From assembly GCF_005280585.1 (NCBI RefSeq), contig NZ_SZVO01000012.1, positions 217,943-281,942 of the forward strand: DNA of 64,000 nt, read 5' to 3'. Positions 17,706 through 27,599 of the stretch are shown here, in pieces. Position 1 is the stretch's first letter. Every line of letters begins with the position of its first letter. The position numbers and the translations under genes were made by a program. This DNA is from Dyadobacter frigoris. Lineage in GTDB: Bacteria > Bacteroidota > Bacteroidia > Cytophagales > Spirosomataceae. A model generated the notes under the pieces. The model was not told the DNA's origin. It searched no databases and worked only from the letters and a program-made list of their open reading frames with translations.

Positions 17706-20156
17706 TTAAAACTTATAAGTCAACGTTCCCGTCACATTCCTCGGTGCACCCGGAAATAAGCGCAGATAAGTCTGGGCACCCAGCCAGTAATTCGTATTAA
17801 GTAAATTACCTGCATTCAACGCGATCTGGATATTACTTTTTCCGGGATTGTAGTACAAAGCAGCATCAAAAATTGTGAAAGCAGGAATCATAAAGTCGCG
17901 GGTAAACCAGGGTACTTTATTTCCCTGATGTTGTACACCAAATCCAATACCCAGATCTTTCAGGGCTGATGATCCATTGAAATTATAACGCGTCCACAAG
18001 TTGGCGCTGTGTTTTGGTGTGTTTTGTTTTCTGGCTCCAATCAGGCTTTCGTTATTATCGTTGGTGATGATCGCGTCAATATAACTATACGATGCGTTGA
18101 TTTGCCAGTCAGGCGTGATGTAGCCCGCTATGTCCCACTCAATTCCACGGCTGCGCTCGGCTCCTCTGGTTACCAATAAATCCGGATTGGCAGGATCATT
18201 TGCATTCATCAGAATATTTTTTTGTTTGATCTCGTAAACGGCCATGTTCAGTCTGATCCGGTTTTGGAAGAAATCTGCTTTCATGCCAAACTCTTTCAAA
18301 TTACTAGTCAGCGGATGAAACTGGCTGCCGGCGGGCAAGGAGCCCGTTTGCGGCATTAGGGTTACGGTATTGGATTGGGGTTGAAAACCTTCCAGATACG
18401 TACCGTAAATATTCACAGCTTTGCTGACCGCGTAAGTAAGGCCGATGCGTGGCAGTAATGCGGTTTTCTTAACCGTCAATGTATTGGGCGACTTGTAATT
18501 GGTGATATCTTCAAACCATTCATTTCTTAGACTTAGCAGCATCGTAAATTTGTTCCATTGCAGCTGCTCCTGGATATAAACCGCGTTATTGGTCGTCAAA
18601 GCGGATGGCAGCGCTGTTCTTACATTCAGCGTATAATCTTCAACATTTCTAATCGTGTATAATGGATTTTGCAAGTCGAAATGATTTACGTTCGGTTTTG
18701 GAAGAGTCTTTCCATTAACCGTAATCGTCTGGTAATTAGCTGCATTGGCAAGTACGAAAGAACTGGCAACGGTACCATCTTTTAACAAAAAACCACGGGC
18801 TGCATTTTGTCCGCCACCTTTCAGTTTTTGCCAGCTGTTCAAATCGTATCCAATCAATAATTTATGATTAATCGCACCTGTATTGAAATTAAAATTGAAG
18901 TAACTATTAAGGTTGTCGATACCCCAATATTGCTGACGCTGAACAAATTGCATAGCTGCCAGGCTGGTAACAGGCTGATTGGTAATGTCCGGTGCAAAGG
19001 CATTTGTCGTTCTGTGCTCCTGCAAATTCTCTGTCCAGGATTGCTTCATATAGGAAGCGTTGAAGCTGATTTGAGAAGTGAATTTTTGTGTAATATTTCC
19101 CATAATGATCAATTCTTTTGACTTGAAAAAATCATTGGAAGCTCCCAGGTTTAAACTTTTTGGCGTACTGCTAAGATCCGTTTTTCCTGCAACTGCTCCG
19201 AAAATAGGCTGGCCGCGGTCTAAATTTCCAGTGGTATTAGTGTAGATCAACTCTGCATTAATAGCCGTTTTAGTATTCGGAATATAGCTGATCGAAGGAG
19301 AAAGCAAAAACGATTTGTTACCAACCAGATATCTGAATGACCGCGCTTCCTGATAAGCACCGTTCAATCGATAAAGCAAGGTTTTGGATTCATTTAAAGG
19401 GCCTGTGAAGTCCAGCGTTCCCCGAAAAGTACTAAAACTTCCTGCACTCATTGTTACCTCTTTTCTGTTGATTGCCAGCGGTTTCTTTGTGACAAGATTG
19501 ATACTTCCACCCGGGTCCACCGAAGAAAACGTAGCACTGGCAGGTCCTTTGATCACTTCAACTCTTTCAATATTAGAAGTTAACGGTTGCAGAAAATAAT
19601 ATTGCCGGGTACGCATTCCGTTAATGATTTGCCCTTCTTCATTCTGACTGATACCGCGGATTGTATACTGATTGTAAAAACTTGAAGGGATAACGCCGCT
19701 TGCAATTTTTACAGCATCAGCGAGGTAAAAGGCCTGCCTGTCGGCTATTAATTCTTTGGTAATCGTCGAGATCGACTGCGGAATGTCTTTGTTTAAGGCA
19801 GATATTTTTGTCGCGGAAAATGAATATTCACTATTGTAATCTTTTGCGGTACGTCCAACCACCTCAACGGTTTGCAATTCATTGATCTCCGGCACAATTT
19901 CGATCGTAAGAAAATGATTCGTATTGTTAATCCTGAGTTTTTTATACCCTAAAAATGAAATGTCAATCGCTCCCTTTCCCTGAATTGAAAAGTTCCCTTC
20001 TGGGTCGGTAACCGCTCCGGTTTGAGCATCCGTAAGTTTTACCGAAGCCCCTTCGATTTTCTTTCCGGTGGTGGCATCCGAAATGGTACCGGAAATGCTT
20101 TGAGCTTTCAGAGAAGACCAGCCCAATAAAAATAAAAGAATAAAAGTATGCTTCAT
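17706..20156 (-). CDS. TonB-dependent siderophore-type receptor
   Basis: This 816-residue outer-membrane receptor has a signal peptide (to LKAQ), a carboxypeptidase-regulatory-like beta domain (about 20-95, ISGTISDATTGKKIEGASV), a plug domain (about 110-240 with DIPQSISTITKELI, YTIRGISQ and VEVIKGPASATFSSVDPGG) and a beta-barrel ending in an aromatic residue (TGTLTYKF). The plug resembles FhuA/FoxA hydroxamate siderophore receptors. It is the last gene of a minus-strand operon with an ABC ATPase and two ABC-2 permeases, which suggests a trafficking or export system linked to metal or siderophore uptake. In this genome a prophage separates it from the operon promoter. Confidence 0.88.
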   Translation of the reverse strand: MKHTFILLFLLGWSSLKAQSISGTISDATTGKKIEGASVKLTDAQTGAVTDPEGNFSIQGKGAIDISFLGYKKLRINNTNHFLTIEIVPEINELQTVEVVGRTAKDYNSEYSFSATKISALNKDIPQSISTITKELIADRQAFYLADAVKIASGVIPSSFYNQYTIRGISQNEEGQIINGMRTRQYYFLQPLTSNIERVEVIKGPASATFSSVDPGGSINLVTKKPLAINRKEVTMSAGSFSTFRGTLDFTGPLNESKTLLYRLNGAYQEARSFRYLVGNKSFLLSPSISYIPNTKTAINAELIYTNTTGNLDRGQPIFGAVAGKTDLSSTPKSLNLGASNDFFKSKELIIMGNITQKFTSQISFNASYMKQSWTENLQEHRTTNAFAPDITNQPVTSLAAMQFVQRQQYWGIDNLNSYFNFNFNTGAINHKLLIGYDLNSWQKLKGGGQNAARGFLLKDGTVASSFVLANAANYQTITVNGKTLPKPNVNHFDLQNPLYTIRNVEDYTLNVRTALPSALTTNNAVYIQEQLQWNKFTMLLSLRNEWFEDITNYKSPNTLTVKKTALLPRIGLTYAVSKAVNIYGTYLEGFQPQSNTVTLMPQTGSLPAGSQFHPLTSNLKEFGMKADFFQNRIRLNMAVYEIKQKNILMNANDPANPDLLVTRGAERSRGIEWDIAGYITPDWQINASYSYIDAIITNDNNESLIGARKQNTPKHSANLWTRYNFNGSSALKDLGIGFGVQHQGNKVPWFTRDFMIPAFTIFDAALYYNPGKSNIQIALNAGNLLNTNYWLGAQTYLRLFPGAPRNVTGTLTYKF

Positions 20157-20190
20157 ATATATAAGTTAATGTGAAAGGTGAGGTGTTATT

Positions 20191-20886
20191 TCAAATAGTT
20201 TTTAAATACAAAGCTTCAAGTTCATTAGCAGAAATATCAATGGCGTTGATGACCGATTCCAGATTTCCTTCTTTCATAATCCCAATGCGCGTTGCTACTT
20301 CTTTGGCCCTGAAAATATCATGTGTCGCCATCAGGATTGCCGTCCCTTGGGCAGAAAGCCTTTTCAGGATCTCCGAAAATTCATTGGATGCTTTTGGGTC
20401 CAGTCCGCTCGTTGGCTCATCCAAAAGCAGCACTTTTGCTTTTTTTGCAACCGCAATCGCAATCCCGACTTTTTGCCTCATTCCTTTTGAATATCCCGCC
20501 AGTCGCTGGTCAAAAGCCTGAGATTGCAAACCGGCCGTGTTCAGTAATTCTCCAAGTTCTGTTTCAGAATAATCAAATCCTGCCAGTGAAGAAAAATATT
20601 TAAGATTTTCAAGGCCCGTAAGATTTGGATAAAGCATCACGGTTTCAGGAATATAGGCCAGATACTTTTTTATTTCCTGCGGATGTTCGGCCACGGAAAT
20701 GCCGTTGATGGAAGCCGAGCCCGCGGTTGGTTCTATAAACCCAAGAAATAGATTGATCGTTGTGGTTTTACCAGCTCCATTCTGACCAAGCAGGGCGAAT
20801 ATTTCCCCTTCTTTAATCGTCAGGTTAAGGTTATTCAGGGCTGTATGACTGCCGTATTTTTTGGTTAAATTTTTAGCTTCAAGCAT
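20191..20886 (-). CDS. ABC transporter ATPase
   Basis: The 231-residue nucleotide-binding subunit has Walker A GQNGAGKT (34-41), signature YSKGMRQ (132-138), Walker B VLLLDEP (152-158) and a D-loop SGLD, with the H-loop in ATHD. It overlaps the permease fragment upstream by 8 bp (20879-20886), so it is translationally coupled to it. It pairs with the two DUF3526-like permeases. The class resembles NosF/CcmA-type exporters rather than importers. Because the prophage cuts the operon upstream, its expression probably now depends on read-through or a secondary promoter. Confidence 0.9.
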   Translation of the reverse strand: MLEAKNLTKKYGSHTALNNLNLTIKEGEIFALLGQNGAGKTTTINLFLGFIEPTAGSASINGISVAEHPQEIKKYLAYIPETVMLYPNLTGLENLKYFSSLAGFDYSETELGELLNTAGLQSQAFDQRLAGYSKGMRQKVGIAIAVAKKAKVLLLDEPTSGLDPKASNEFSEILKRLSAQGTAILMATHDIFRAKEVATRIGIMKEGNLESVINAIDISANELEALYLKTI

Positions 20887-21601
20887 TTTGCAGGTCTTTG
20901 ATTTGAATAAAATTTCTTTTGAATAATAAAATGGAAATAACCAGCGATAAGATGGACCAGATCGTTATCGCCAACATTCCTCCCGTCAAAGGATCTGAGG
21001 AATAGGTATGGGGCTGGTATGCAGGATAACCCGCCCAGTTTATCTTTTCAGTTGGCGTATCGACAAAAATGAACGGATAAAAATATTCACGGATTTGTTT
21101 ATGATGCGCTTTCACCGATTGTAAATAGTGTACATGGCTGGTCAGGTCCGTATTTGCAATTTTATTCAAAAGTTGCTGAGCTGCTATCACTGGATTAAAA
21201 CCGGCTATGTTTTCAGATAATAATTGTCTTTGGTCTAATTTTTCAAAAAGCCCCGAAGAAGAACCTGCCGATTCCAGATCACCGGATAATTGCATGGCAT
21301 AATACCAGCCTGGCGAATATTGGTCTTCTGGAATAGAATATTTTCGGTATTGCGGATATACGGCATAAAACTTTTCCATCGTCGGTTTTTTAGGCAAATC
21401 CCATTTTTGGTGCGTGCCTTCCCGCTGTTTGATCGCTGTTTCTGCGGCTTCGGGAATGGGGATACTGTTGTTCACAACAACATTCGCAATGCCGGGGAAA
21501 AGAATGCAAAGGAAAATCCAGACGGAAACCAGCGTGGTTGCGTTGAAGGAAGAGCTTTTGCCCAGAGAAACAATGATCACCGATACCATAAACCAGAAAA
21601 G
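20879..21601 (-). pseudogene. 3' half of an ABC-2 permease (DUF3526-like) interrupted by the prophage
   Basis: The frame from the prophage junction to 20879 encodes the C-terminal ~239 residues: a first membrane segment (MVSVIIVSLG ... VSVWIFLCILFPG), a large periplasmic loop with QKWDLPKKPTMEKFYAVYPQ, and a last helix (AITIWSILSLVISILLF). The missing N-terminal half is at 59798-60470. Joined across the deleted prophage, with one AAAG copy removed, codons read ...LLLYTLFWFMVSVI... without a shift. An ATG at 21589 could initiate a truncated polypeptide that would lack the N-terminal membrane helices. Confidence 0.9.
21598..21601. repeat. Target-site duplication AAAG, left copy
   Basis: AAAG directly precedes the prophage end. 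The same four bases follow the right end at 59798-59801. Frame restoration of the permease across the deletion supports this as the duplicated target. Mu itself makes 5 bp; the fifth base here differs (A on the left, T on the right). Confidence 0.75.
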
Positions 21602-21683
21602 ATTGAATCACAAATCGAAAAATCAAAAATCACAATTCCAAATGTAAAAAACTACCCTTTTGCAAAAACTGGAGAATCCAAAG
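21602..21683. other. Prophage left end
   Basis: The end starts ATTGAATCAC and is rich in short AAATC/AATCAC motifs (for example around 21614-21634), possible transposase-binding repeats. The right end read inward starts ATTGAGGGG. Only the terminal five bases are clearly shared. Confidence 0.5.
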
Positions 21684-21712
21684 AAAAAGGCCATCAATCG
21701 ACGGCCTTTTTT
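21684..21712. terminator. Terminator at the end of the tail operon
   Basis: AAAAAGGCC (21684-21692) pairs with GGCCTTTTT (21703-21711) around a 10-nt loop, with T-runs available on both strands. It lies 32 bp past the last tail gene on the minus strand and shields the host operon from phage late transcription, and the reverse. Confidence 0.8.
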
Positions 21713-21743
21713 ACTATTCACTTAAACCGCATTTAAATATCAT

Positions 21744-21929
21744 TTAATGGCTCAATAAGCCGGTTTCAGTAAGAAGCTCCAAACCTTCCTTATCAGGCAT
21801 GGCATTCGCAACTATCAAAGCCCTCACTTTTGTTTTTTGCTCTAATGGTAAAGCAATAATCTTAGCATCTATCTGCTCATTTGATAGACCTGTACTCGAT
21901 TTTATGGCGTGAACAACTGGGTTAATCAT
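21744..21929 (-). CDS. Small phage protein, unknown
   Basis: A 61-residue protein (MINPVVHAIKSSTGLSNEQI...) follows the 119-residue gene after 1 bp in the late tail operon and ends it. It is predicted mostly helical, with no signal peptide and no recognised family. The position suggests a tail-tip accessory or fibre-assembly role (inference). Confidence 0.65.
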   Translation of the reverse strand: MINPVVHAIKSSTGLSNEQIDAKIIALPLEQKTKVRALIVANAMPDKEGLELLTETGLLSH

Positions 21930-21930
21930 A

Positions 21931-22290
21931 TCAGTTCTTAGATTTAAAAAAGTCGGAAATCTGGTAAAAATATCGGGTCAAAAAACTTGTGGTTTCAACC
22001 CTTTTTTGTATATTTATACTGGGGATTTGTTGACCAATGCACGTCAGCGTGCTATCTACAACGGCCACATAAATCCATCCAGGCACATTCAGAACAGGCG
22101 GCAACTTAGGCCCCAAAACCCGGATCACATCCCGATTTTCAAACACCAGTGCTTCAAGCTCTGGACTTACCCGAACCAATCCACGGTGCATATTCTTGAT
22201 GGAATAATGGTTTTTGTGATACTCTTGAACAGTCGGCATTGCTGACAACTGTCCATCAAGATTCACAATAAGAACATGCGTAAAACTCAT
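21931..22290 (-). CDS. Late phage protein, unknown
   Basis: This 119-residue protein (MSFTHVLIVNLDGQLSAM...) starts in an ATGA overlap with the preceding gene, so it is translationally coupled to it. It has beta-rich character and no motif that I recognise. Position after the tail-fibre-like genes makes a fibre or fibre-chaperone role possible. Confidence 0.65.
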   Translation of the reverse strand: MSFTHVLIVNLDGQLSAMPTVQEYHKNHYSIKNMHRGLVRVSPELEALVFENRDVIRVLGPKLPPVLNVPGWIYVAVVDSTLTCIGQQIPSINIQKRVETTSFLTRYFYQISDFFKSKN

Positions 22291-22853
22291 GTTAGTGAGA
22301 TTTTTGGAGTAACAGCAAACGTAACGCTTGCCAATTTATTTGTAACCCTGGTATCCCCCGGAACGGTGAAGGTATAAGGGATGACACTAATGTCAGTCAC
22401 CAACGCTCTTACACCGGCAGGCAAAGACAAATAAGCTTTCATACTTACAGCCGGTGCAAATGTTCCAGGCAGAATCCCGGTTCCCACAGCATTCCAGTTA
22501 AATGTGGCCGTCTGCTCATCCCAAATAACTGGAACACTGGCAGGACGCCCAGTTACTTTATCCCAAGTTATTCCCGTTCCACTGGCGGCATCAATCATCG
22601 CCTTTAAATTTCCAGTGTCTGGAAACCCTGTAAAAGCTTTTAAAACATCGCCAAGCGTATCAATCGCACCTGGGGTTTCTGCTCTCAAAGCAGTATTAAA
22701 GGTATTTATCCGCAAGTCAATAGCAGAGTTATTAACAGTTTCAAGGTCATCCTTGTGAACGTAACTGTCAAAAACGTCACCAAAATCCGTGTCTTTCGGC
22801 TTTTTCAATAAACCAAAAGCAGCTTTCAAATAAGCTATCGTTCGCTTTGCCAT
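22287..22853 (-). CDS. Putative tail-tip protein
   Basis: ATG 22853 (MAKRTIAYLKAAFG) lies 2 bp past the stop of the 1140-residue gene and is preferred to an ATG at 22910 that would overlap it by 55 bp. The 188-residue product has a helical N-terminus, a linker with VHKDDLETVNNSAIDLRINT and a beta-rich C-terminal half (FNWNAVGTGILPGTF). Its place between the large tail protein and the operon end suggests a fibre component. Unassigned to a family. Confidence 0.65.
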   Translation of the reverse strand: MAKRTIAYLKAAFGLLKKPKDTDFGDVFDSYVHKDDLETVNNSAIDLRINTFNTALRAETPGAIDTLGDVLKAFTGFPDTGNLKAMIDAASGTGITWDKVTGRPASVPVIWDEQTATFNWNAVGTGILPGTFAPAVSMKAYLSLPAGVRALVTDISVIPYTFTVPGDTRVTNKLASVTFAVTPKISLT

Positions 22854-22855
22854 AA

Positions 22856-25800
22856 CTAAATATTTCGTATTTGTGATAGTGCCATATTGGATGACACCGT
22901 TCCAGTCCATATAACAGCGGGATCAACCGGGCTTACAATTTCAATGGAATGAGAAGCACCACCGCCGTATTGATTAAGCCAATAGTATGCAATTTTACCT
23001 GACTTGCGTCTTGAAAATACATAGCCACGTCTTTGATCTTTTGCGTCAATTATTTCATCCATTCCGGTGTTAGAAGGAGTGATCCAGGCACCGCCATCTA
23101 AACGGTACTTCAAAAAGGCATCCGTTCCCCCTTCAACTTCCTTCCATAGGTCAGCAAAATGCTTGACACCCAGATTATATATATCTGCAAGACCTGTGTA
23201 AGGGTAATAACCACTTCTACCAAAGTGAGGCATTGGAGCCAGTTCCGTACTTCCGGTTGGAAAGAACATCGGACTTTGTGCATATTCCGCGAATATTTCA
23301 CGATGACTAGACTTAGACGCGCCTCCCCATTCAAGTGTTAAATTTCCGTGAATGTGTCCTAAATGACCTAAATTAAATGTATCAGCAGGACAAATAGGAA
23401 CCTTACCTGATTGATAATAAGTACCGTCTGGGTAGTTAACATTCTGGTGATTGTTTGGTCTCCATTCATGTACCAAAAAGGCGAAAATAGCCGACTTCTT
23501 ACCATACTTTTTAGTCGCACCCATCAGGTAAACCGTGTCATACATAACAGATTCCTTATCAGGTGCACCTAAATAAACAGCGTGGGCTATTGTATTTGTA
23601 GCCGCCAATGTACCACCTGGCTGAAAACCAGTTGCAGGCCAATCCGTTACAGGTCTGTTATAGGCAGCTTTCTGATCACTTGCAGATAGCCTACCCAAAT
23701 AAAACATATCCGGATAACCAATATGAAAGTAATTATGGCACATGTACCACGAAATTCCCCTGTTAGTAAACCGAGCGGTCAAACGTTCAGCACATCTAGT
23801 ATAGAACCAACCCCACATCGGCCAGTGCGACGATATAGCAGGCCAGTTTTCCTCCGTTTCACCAATATGACAAGCATGGTCTACAACTGGGGAAATATTC
23901 GCCTTACCAATTGAATCGGCTTCATTAAGTGGGCCATTAGGCCAAACTTGCAGATTGTAAATAAATGGCCAACCCTGACCAGGAGGATTACTTACCCACT
24001 GTTCAGGTATACTTTCGTTACGAGGCATCGACCAAATAACATTATTCAACGGCACATCACTGTAAGTTATTCCGGCGTCTCTTTGTGCGGGAATAACAGT
24101 TGCATAATCAGCGTTTCCCCAATCAAGCTGACCGTTTGGAATGTGCGTTGCTCCTTTGGCCAGAATCTGGGCAATTGTATAAACACCTCTTTGGACAATC
24201 CACGCGTGATCCGTTGGCAATTGAATTGCCGGTGCAATATCCAGATACTGAACATTACCTACTGCCGGGTCAAATGTATCAGGAATAGGATTGACAAATC
24301 CGTCATACGTCCCACCAATGAAAATAATACTGGTTTGAGCAATACTATTATTGTATGAGAACCCCGGACTGGCGTCTTCATGGATAGTAATCCCATTTGA
24401 ATCAGCCCAATCCCAAAGACCGTTATAACCATCCTTCAAAATCCCTTTTAAGATCCTAACCGGTGAATTGGAATTATAAACATAGCCGTCAAGCTGATTT
24501 ACATCCAGTGTATTTTCACCTGCAATTCTGTAACGGAATTTGTGGCCAGGAGGGCAAGGATAGTTTGAAACATCATAAAACCTCCAATTCTTATCACTTC
24601 CAGTAATTGTAATTTTGATGTGATATGGCAAAGAATGACTTAATACCTTGGCAACCACAGCCCCGCCGCTTCCGGCATCCAATACCTGTAATGTGTAAGA
24701 AAGAGCACCAACTGTAACCAGATAATTACCCGCAACAGCAGGTGTGATAGTCAAAGAGTTGCCGATTGTAAACGCATAATTCTGATCATATAAAACCGCA
24801 TTGGTAGCAGTATTTTTAACCTTTACTGCCTGTGTTTCCGCTGTTTTAATCCGGATCAGAATATTATTGACACCGCCTGCATTTGTATACTTTGGATACC
24901 CGGTTTCAAACGCTAACGGTGTACCTACGATTACGAAAGGTTTAGAAGAAATCCCAGTTCCTTTACAGCTTGTAGCCTCAATTTCTATCGTTCTTGAACC
25001 CGCCGTCAAAGCAGCATAAACAAATGTAAAAGTATCAGAATTAAAGAACTGGATCAGTTTTGTAGGCTTAGCAGCTTCAATTCTATCCGCATCCGTGGCA
25101 AGTGGTTCATACACCATTTCTGCATTTCTGACAGTAGTAGACCCTTCCTTAATTCTGATATTGAATCTAAAAACTGATGACGCAGCAAATTGTCCAACCA
25201 TGAAAGTTTCGGTTGCCTGAAAAATTGATCCAAGCGTTGGACTTAATGCACAAGCAGGCAAGTTGACTGTATCGACCAATGAAATATCTGTCGGAGGATA
25301 TACATGACTTGCACTCGTAGTGGTAAATTTCTTCTGGAACACTACCGAAGGACTGGCCGTTCTTCTCACATAAATGTAATATTCACGTGATCTGATAATG
25401 CCGCCAGAACCTAACACAGTAGGATTATAACGCGCAAGTTCTGAATAGTTTGGCTGAGCGAATTGCGATTCTCCACCATCCACCCAGGTATTACTATCAC
25501 CCCATACACCGCTGGGCTGAGCACCACTTACAGCCTCAATTCTTGACTGAACATCTTCTGTTGCATCAAAATAAAAGGTGCATTCAAGTGTATCAACGTC
25601 ATGTGTATAAGCTATTTTATTAAGCCAGGCAGGCTTATCAGTCACCAAAGCCGGTGAAACTTCTATATACTGAATTAAATCTCCAACCTGGATCGAATAT
25701 GTCCCAGGGGAAGTGACAAGGTAATTGACATTTTCTTGTGCCTGGTATTCCCTAACATTATTAAATAGAACAGAAGATCCGAATTTCAAAATGGTTTGAG

Positions 25801-26278
25801 CCGATTTTGATTGATTCAAGGCATAACGAATATTGAAATTTCCACCACCGTTATCAATGACAACCGGGCCATAATACCACGCCAAAGGTGTTACAGGAAC
25901 ATTCCCACCGCCCCAAGAAATGGAATCAACCACTTCATAACGTTTCGATTTAAGCCGGTAGCGCTCGATATATCTCACAACATCGCCACGCTGTTCAACT
26001 GTCAAAGTTGAAGGTATCAAAACACGGAAATCAATCAGGCTGCCGGTTCCATCCGTTACCCGGATATTACCATCAATGTAGCTTTGCAGAATATATTCCA
26101 ACACTGCCACTTGTCCCGGAGTTCCAAGGTCAAACTGGCTATCATATTCGTACTTATTCAGTGAATTGATAACACCATTTATCGGAGAAAAAAGAGCAGT
26201 GGCTAGTGCAATATGCACCGGCTTACGTTTGTTTGGCGGCAACTCTTGCTGCACAAATTTTTCAATATCTATCAGCAT
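22856..26278 (-). CDS. Large tail-tip/receptor-binding protein
   Basis: This 1140-residue protein starts in a TAATG overlap with the baseplate J-like gene. Residues 1-130 (MLIDIEKFVQQELPPNKRK, YIDGNIRVTDGTGSLIDFRV) probably dock on the baseplate. About 135-560 looks like several Ig-like beta domains (NYLVTSPGTYSIQVGD, NSLTITPAVAGNYLVTVG). The region about 590-1060 is rich in Trp, His, Tyr and Asp, with TIM-barrel-like or lectin-like texture (VDHACHIGETEENWP, FLVHEWRPNNHQNVNY, TLEWGGASKSSHREIF). It is a likely host-surface glycan-binding or -cleaving module; no family is recognised for it. Confidence 0.75.
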   Translation of the reverse strand: MLIDIEKFVQQELPPNKRKPVHIALATALFSPINGVINSLNKYEYDSQFDLGTPGQVAVLEYILQSYIDGNIRVTDGTGSLIDFRVLIPSTLTVEQRGDVVRYIERYRLKSKRYEVVDSISWGGGNVPVTPLAWYYGPVVIDNGGGNFNIRYALNQSKSAQTILKFGSSVLFNNVREYQAQENVNYLVTSPGTYSIQVGDLIQYIEVSPALVTDKPAWLNKIAYTHDVDTLECTFYFDATEDVQSRIEAVSGAQPSGVWGDSNTWVDGGESQFAQPNYSELARYNPTVLGSGGIIRSREYYIYVRRTASPSVVFQKKFTTTSASHVYPPTDISLVDTVNLPACALSPTLGSIFQATETFMVGQFAASSVFRFNIRIKEGSTTVRNAEMVYEPLATDADRIEAAKPTKLIQFFNSDTFTFVYAALTAGSRTIEIEATSCKGTGISSKPFVIVGTPLAFETGYPKYTNAGGVNNILIRIKTAETQAVKVKNTATNAVLYDQNYAFTIGNSLTITPAVAGNYLVTVGALSYTLQVLDAGSGGAVVAKVLSHSLPYHIKITITGSDKNWRFYDVSNYPCPPGHKFRYRIAGENTLDVNQLDGYVYNSNSPVRILKGILKDGYNGLWDWADSNGITIHEDASPGFSYNNSIAQTSIIFIGGTYDGFVNPIPDTFDPAVGNVQYLDIAPAIQLPTDHAWIVQRGVYTIAQILAKGATHIPNGQLDWGNADYATVIPAQRDAGITYSDVPLNNVIWSMPRNESIPEQWVSNPPGQGWPFIYNLQVWPNGPLNEADSIGKANISPVVDHACHIGETEENWPAISSHWPMWGWFYTRCAERLTARFTNRGISWYMCHNYFHIGYPDMFYLGRLSASDQKAAYNRPVTDWPATGFQPGGTLAATNTIAHAVYLGAPDKESVMYDTVYLMGATKKYGKKSAIFAFLVHEWRPNNHQNVNYPDGTYYQSGKVPICPADTFNLGHLGHIHGNLTLEWGGASKSSHREIFAEYAQSPMFFPTGSTELAPMPHFGRSGYYPYTGLADIYNLGVKHFADLWKEVEGGTDAFLKYRLDGGAWITPSNTGMDEIIDAKDQRRGYVFSRRKSGKIAYYWLNQYGGGASHSIEIVSPVDPAVIWTGTVSSNMALSQIRNI

Positions 26279-27081
26279 CAGTTAATGTAGGTAAATAGTG
26301 AATCATTGTGCAAAAGAGCATGACCGGCCAGACTGACGGTTTCGCGTTGATATGCTACCCAAGTAACTGAAACAGGGCGTTTCGTAAAGCTGCCGGTAAT
26401 CGTAAAATCTAGTACCCCTTTGACTGCCTGAACAGCATCAGTAAGGGCTGTATTGCTTATAACAGAAGTATATGGAAGCGAACGTAAATAAACCGCAATT
26501 GCATCCTGAACGGGCGCTTTTGTTGTATCCGAAAGTAAAAGACCATTGGAACCAATGACCTGTTTATCTACTTTGACGGTTACTATAAGTTTTAAATCAT
26601 CTGCTTCCAGGCTGCTGACGTCTGCAAGTACACCGGCATACTTTACTTTGCTGACATACTCTTTAAGTGCTGTCAGCTCGTCCGTTGTCAAAGGGACTGA
26701 GTTTGCCTTTATCGCTTTAATGGCCAATCGCCCGGTCACCGTATCTTCGGTTACAGCGGATTGAAAGACAATCCGTTTTGATTCATCAATCGTATCATAG
26801 GTTACCCGACCATTCAAGATGCTAACCGGATCACCAAACTGAAAAGATTTCACCTGGTCTACATACCAGGGTAAAGAGCCAATGCTTGTACTGGCAATTT
26901 GTAGATCAACCTTAGCCTGGAATGAATCATAGGAAGATTCAACCAACAAGACCAGGTGTGCCCACATATTACGTAATGTTGTCCAAAATGATACATCACT
27001 GGTACTATCCAACGCGTCCAACTGCGAAAATTGAACCTTTGTTACATCAATGTCCGCTTTTATCTCATCCAAAGTCCTCAT
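26278..27081 (-). CDS. Baseplate J-like protein
   Basis: The 267-residue protein, coupled by a 4-bp overlap to the LysM gene, ends its N-terminal part with SLPWYVDQVKSFQFGD. It has the layout of baseplate J/gp47 proteins: a helical N-terminus, a domain with VTEDTVTGRLAIKAIKAN, and a C-terminal repeat TDAVQAVKGVLDFTITG. Gp47-like proteins form the baseplate wedge rim where fibres attach. It follows gp25-like and LysM genes as in other myophages. Confidence 0.72.
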   Translation of the reverse strand: MRTLDEIKADIDVTKVQFSQLDALDSTSDVSFWTTLRNMWAHLVLLVESSYDSFQAKVDLQIASTSIGSLPWYVDQVKSFQFGDPVSILNGRVTYDTIDESKRIVFQSAVTEDTVTGRLAIKAIKANSVPLTTDELTALKEYVSKVKYAGVLADVSSLEADDLKLIVTVKVDKQVIGSNGLLLSDTTKAPVQDAIAVYLRSLPYTSVISNTALTDAVQAVKGVLDFTITGSFTKRPVSVTWVAYQRETVSLAGHALLHNDSLFTYIN

Positions 27082-27599
27082 AATGTGTTAATAATTAAGT
27101 GTGCTGTTAAATAACCTTCTATTTCAACTAAATAATCTCCATTTTCGACAACGAAAAACCCACGTGCCCGACCGAAAGAATCCAGATATTCAAGGATTTG
27201 ATTTGTTAGTACAGTGCCGGTACTTAGGTTTGTAATCTTGGTTAAAAAATTACCTTCGTGATCTAGTATAAAGTAGATTCTTTCGTTATCAAGGAAGATC
27301 GGTTTTTGCTCAAATTGAATACCTGGAATTAAATACTCGTCAACGCTCCAAAAGCCAATCCCTTCCGGTTTATCCAAATTGTCAATTGTGGCAATCGTAG
27401 TATAATCGTTCAGGTATACCTTTTGTCTGAGATTAATTGCGTTGTCACGATAAAGCAAAACCTGACCTTCATAAATCCGGTCAACCGGTCCATTTAAACC
27501 ATTATCAATAATCAGGAAAGCAACGCCGGTCACATCACCATAAACGATTATAGCAACATCAAAAAGGCTTTGACCTGGTGTAACTATGTACTTTTTCAT
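27078..27599 (-). CDS. LysM-containing baseplate protein
   Basis: Residues 3-50 (YIVTPGQSLFDVAIIVYGD ... YEGQVLLY) form a LysM-like domain, as in the gp53/gp48-type proteins that join tail tube to baseplate. The remaining 120 residues are beta-rich (FFVVENGDYLVEIEGYL). It overlaps its neighbours by 4 bp on both sides. It may help the baseplate bind or reach peptidoglycan. Confidence 0.68.
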   Translation of the reverse strand: MKKYIVTPGQSLFDVAIIVYGDVTGVAFLIIDNGLNGPVDRIYEGQVLLYRDNAINLRQKVYLNDYTTIATIDNLDKPEGIGFWSVDEYLIPGIQFEQKPIFLDNERIYFILDHEGNFLTKITNLSTGTVLTNQILEYLDSFGRARGFFVVENGDYLVEIEGYLTAHLIINTL

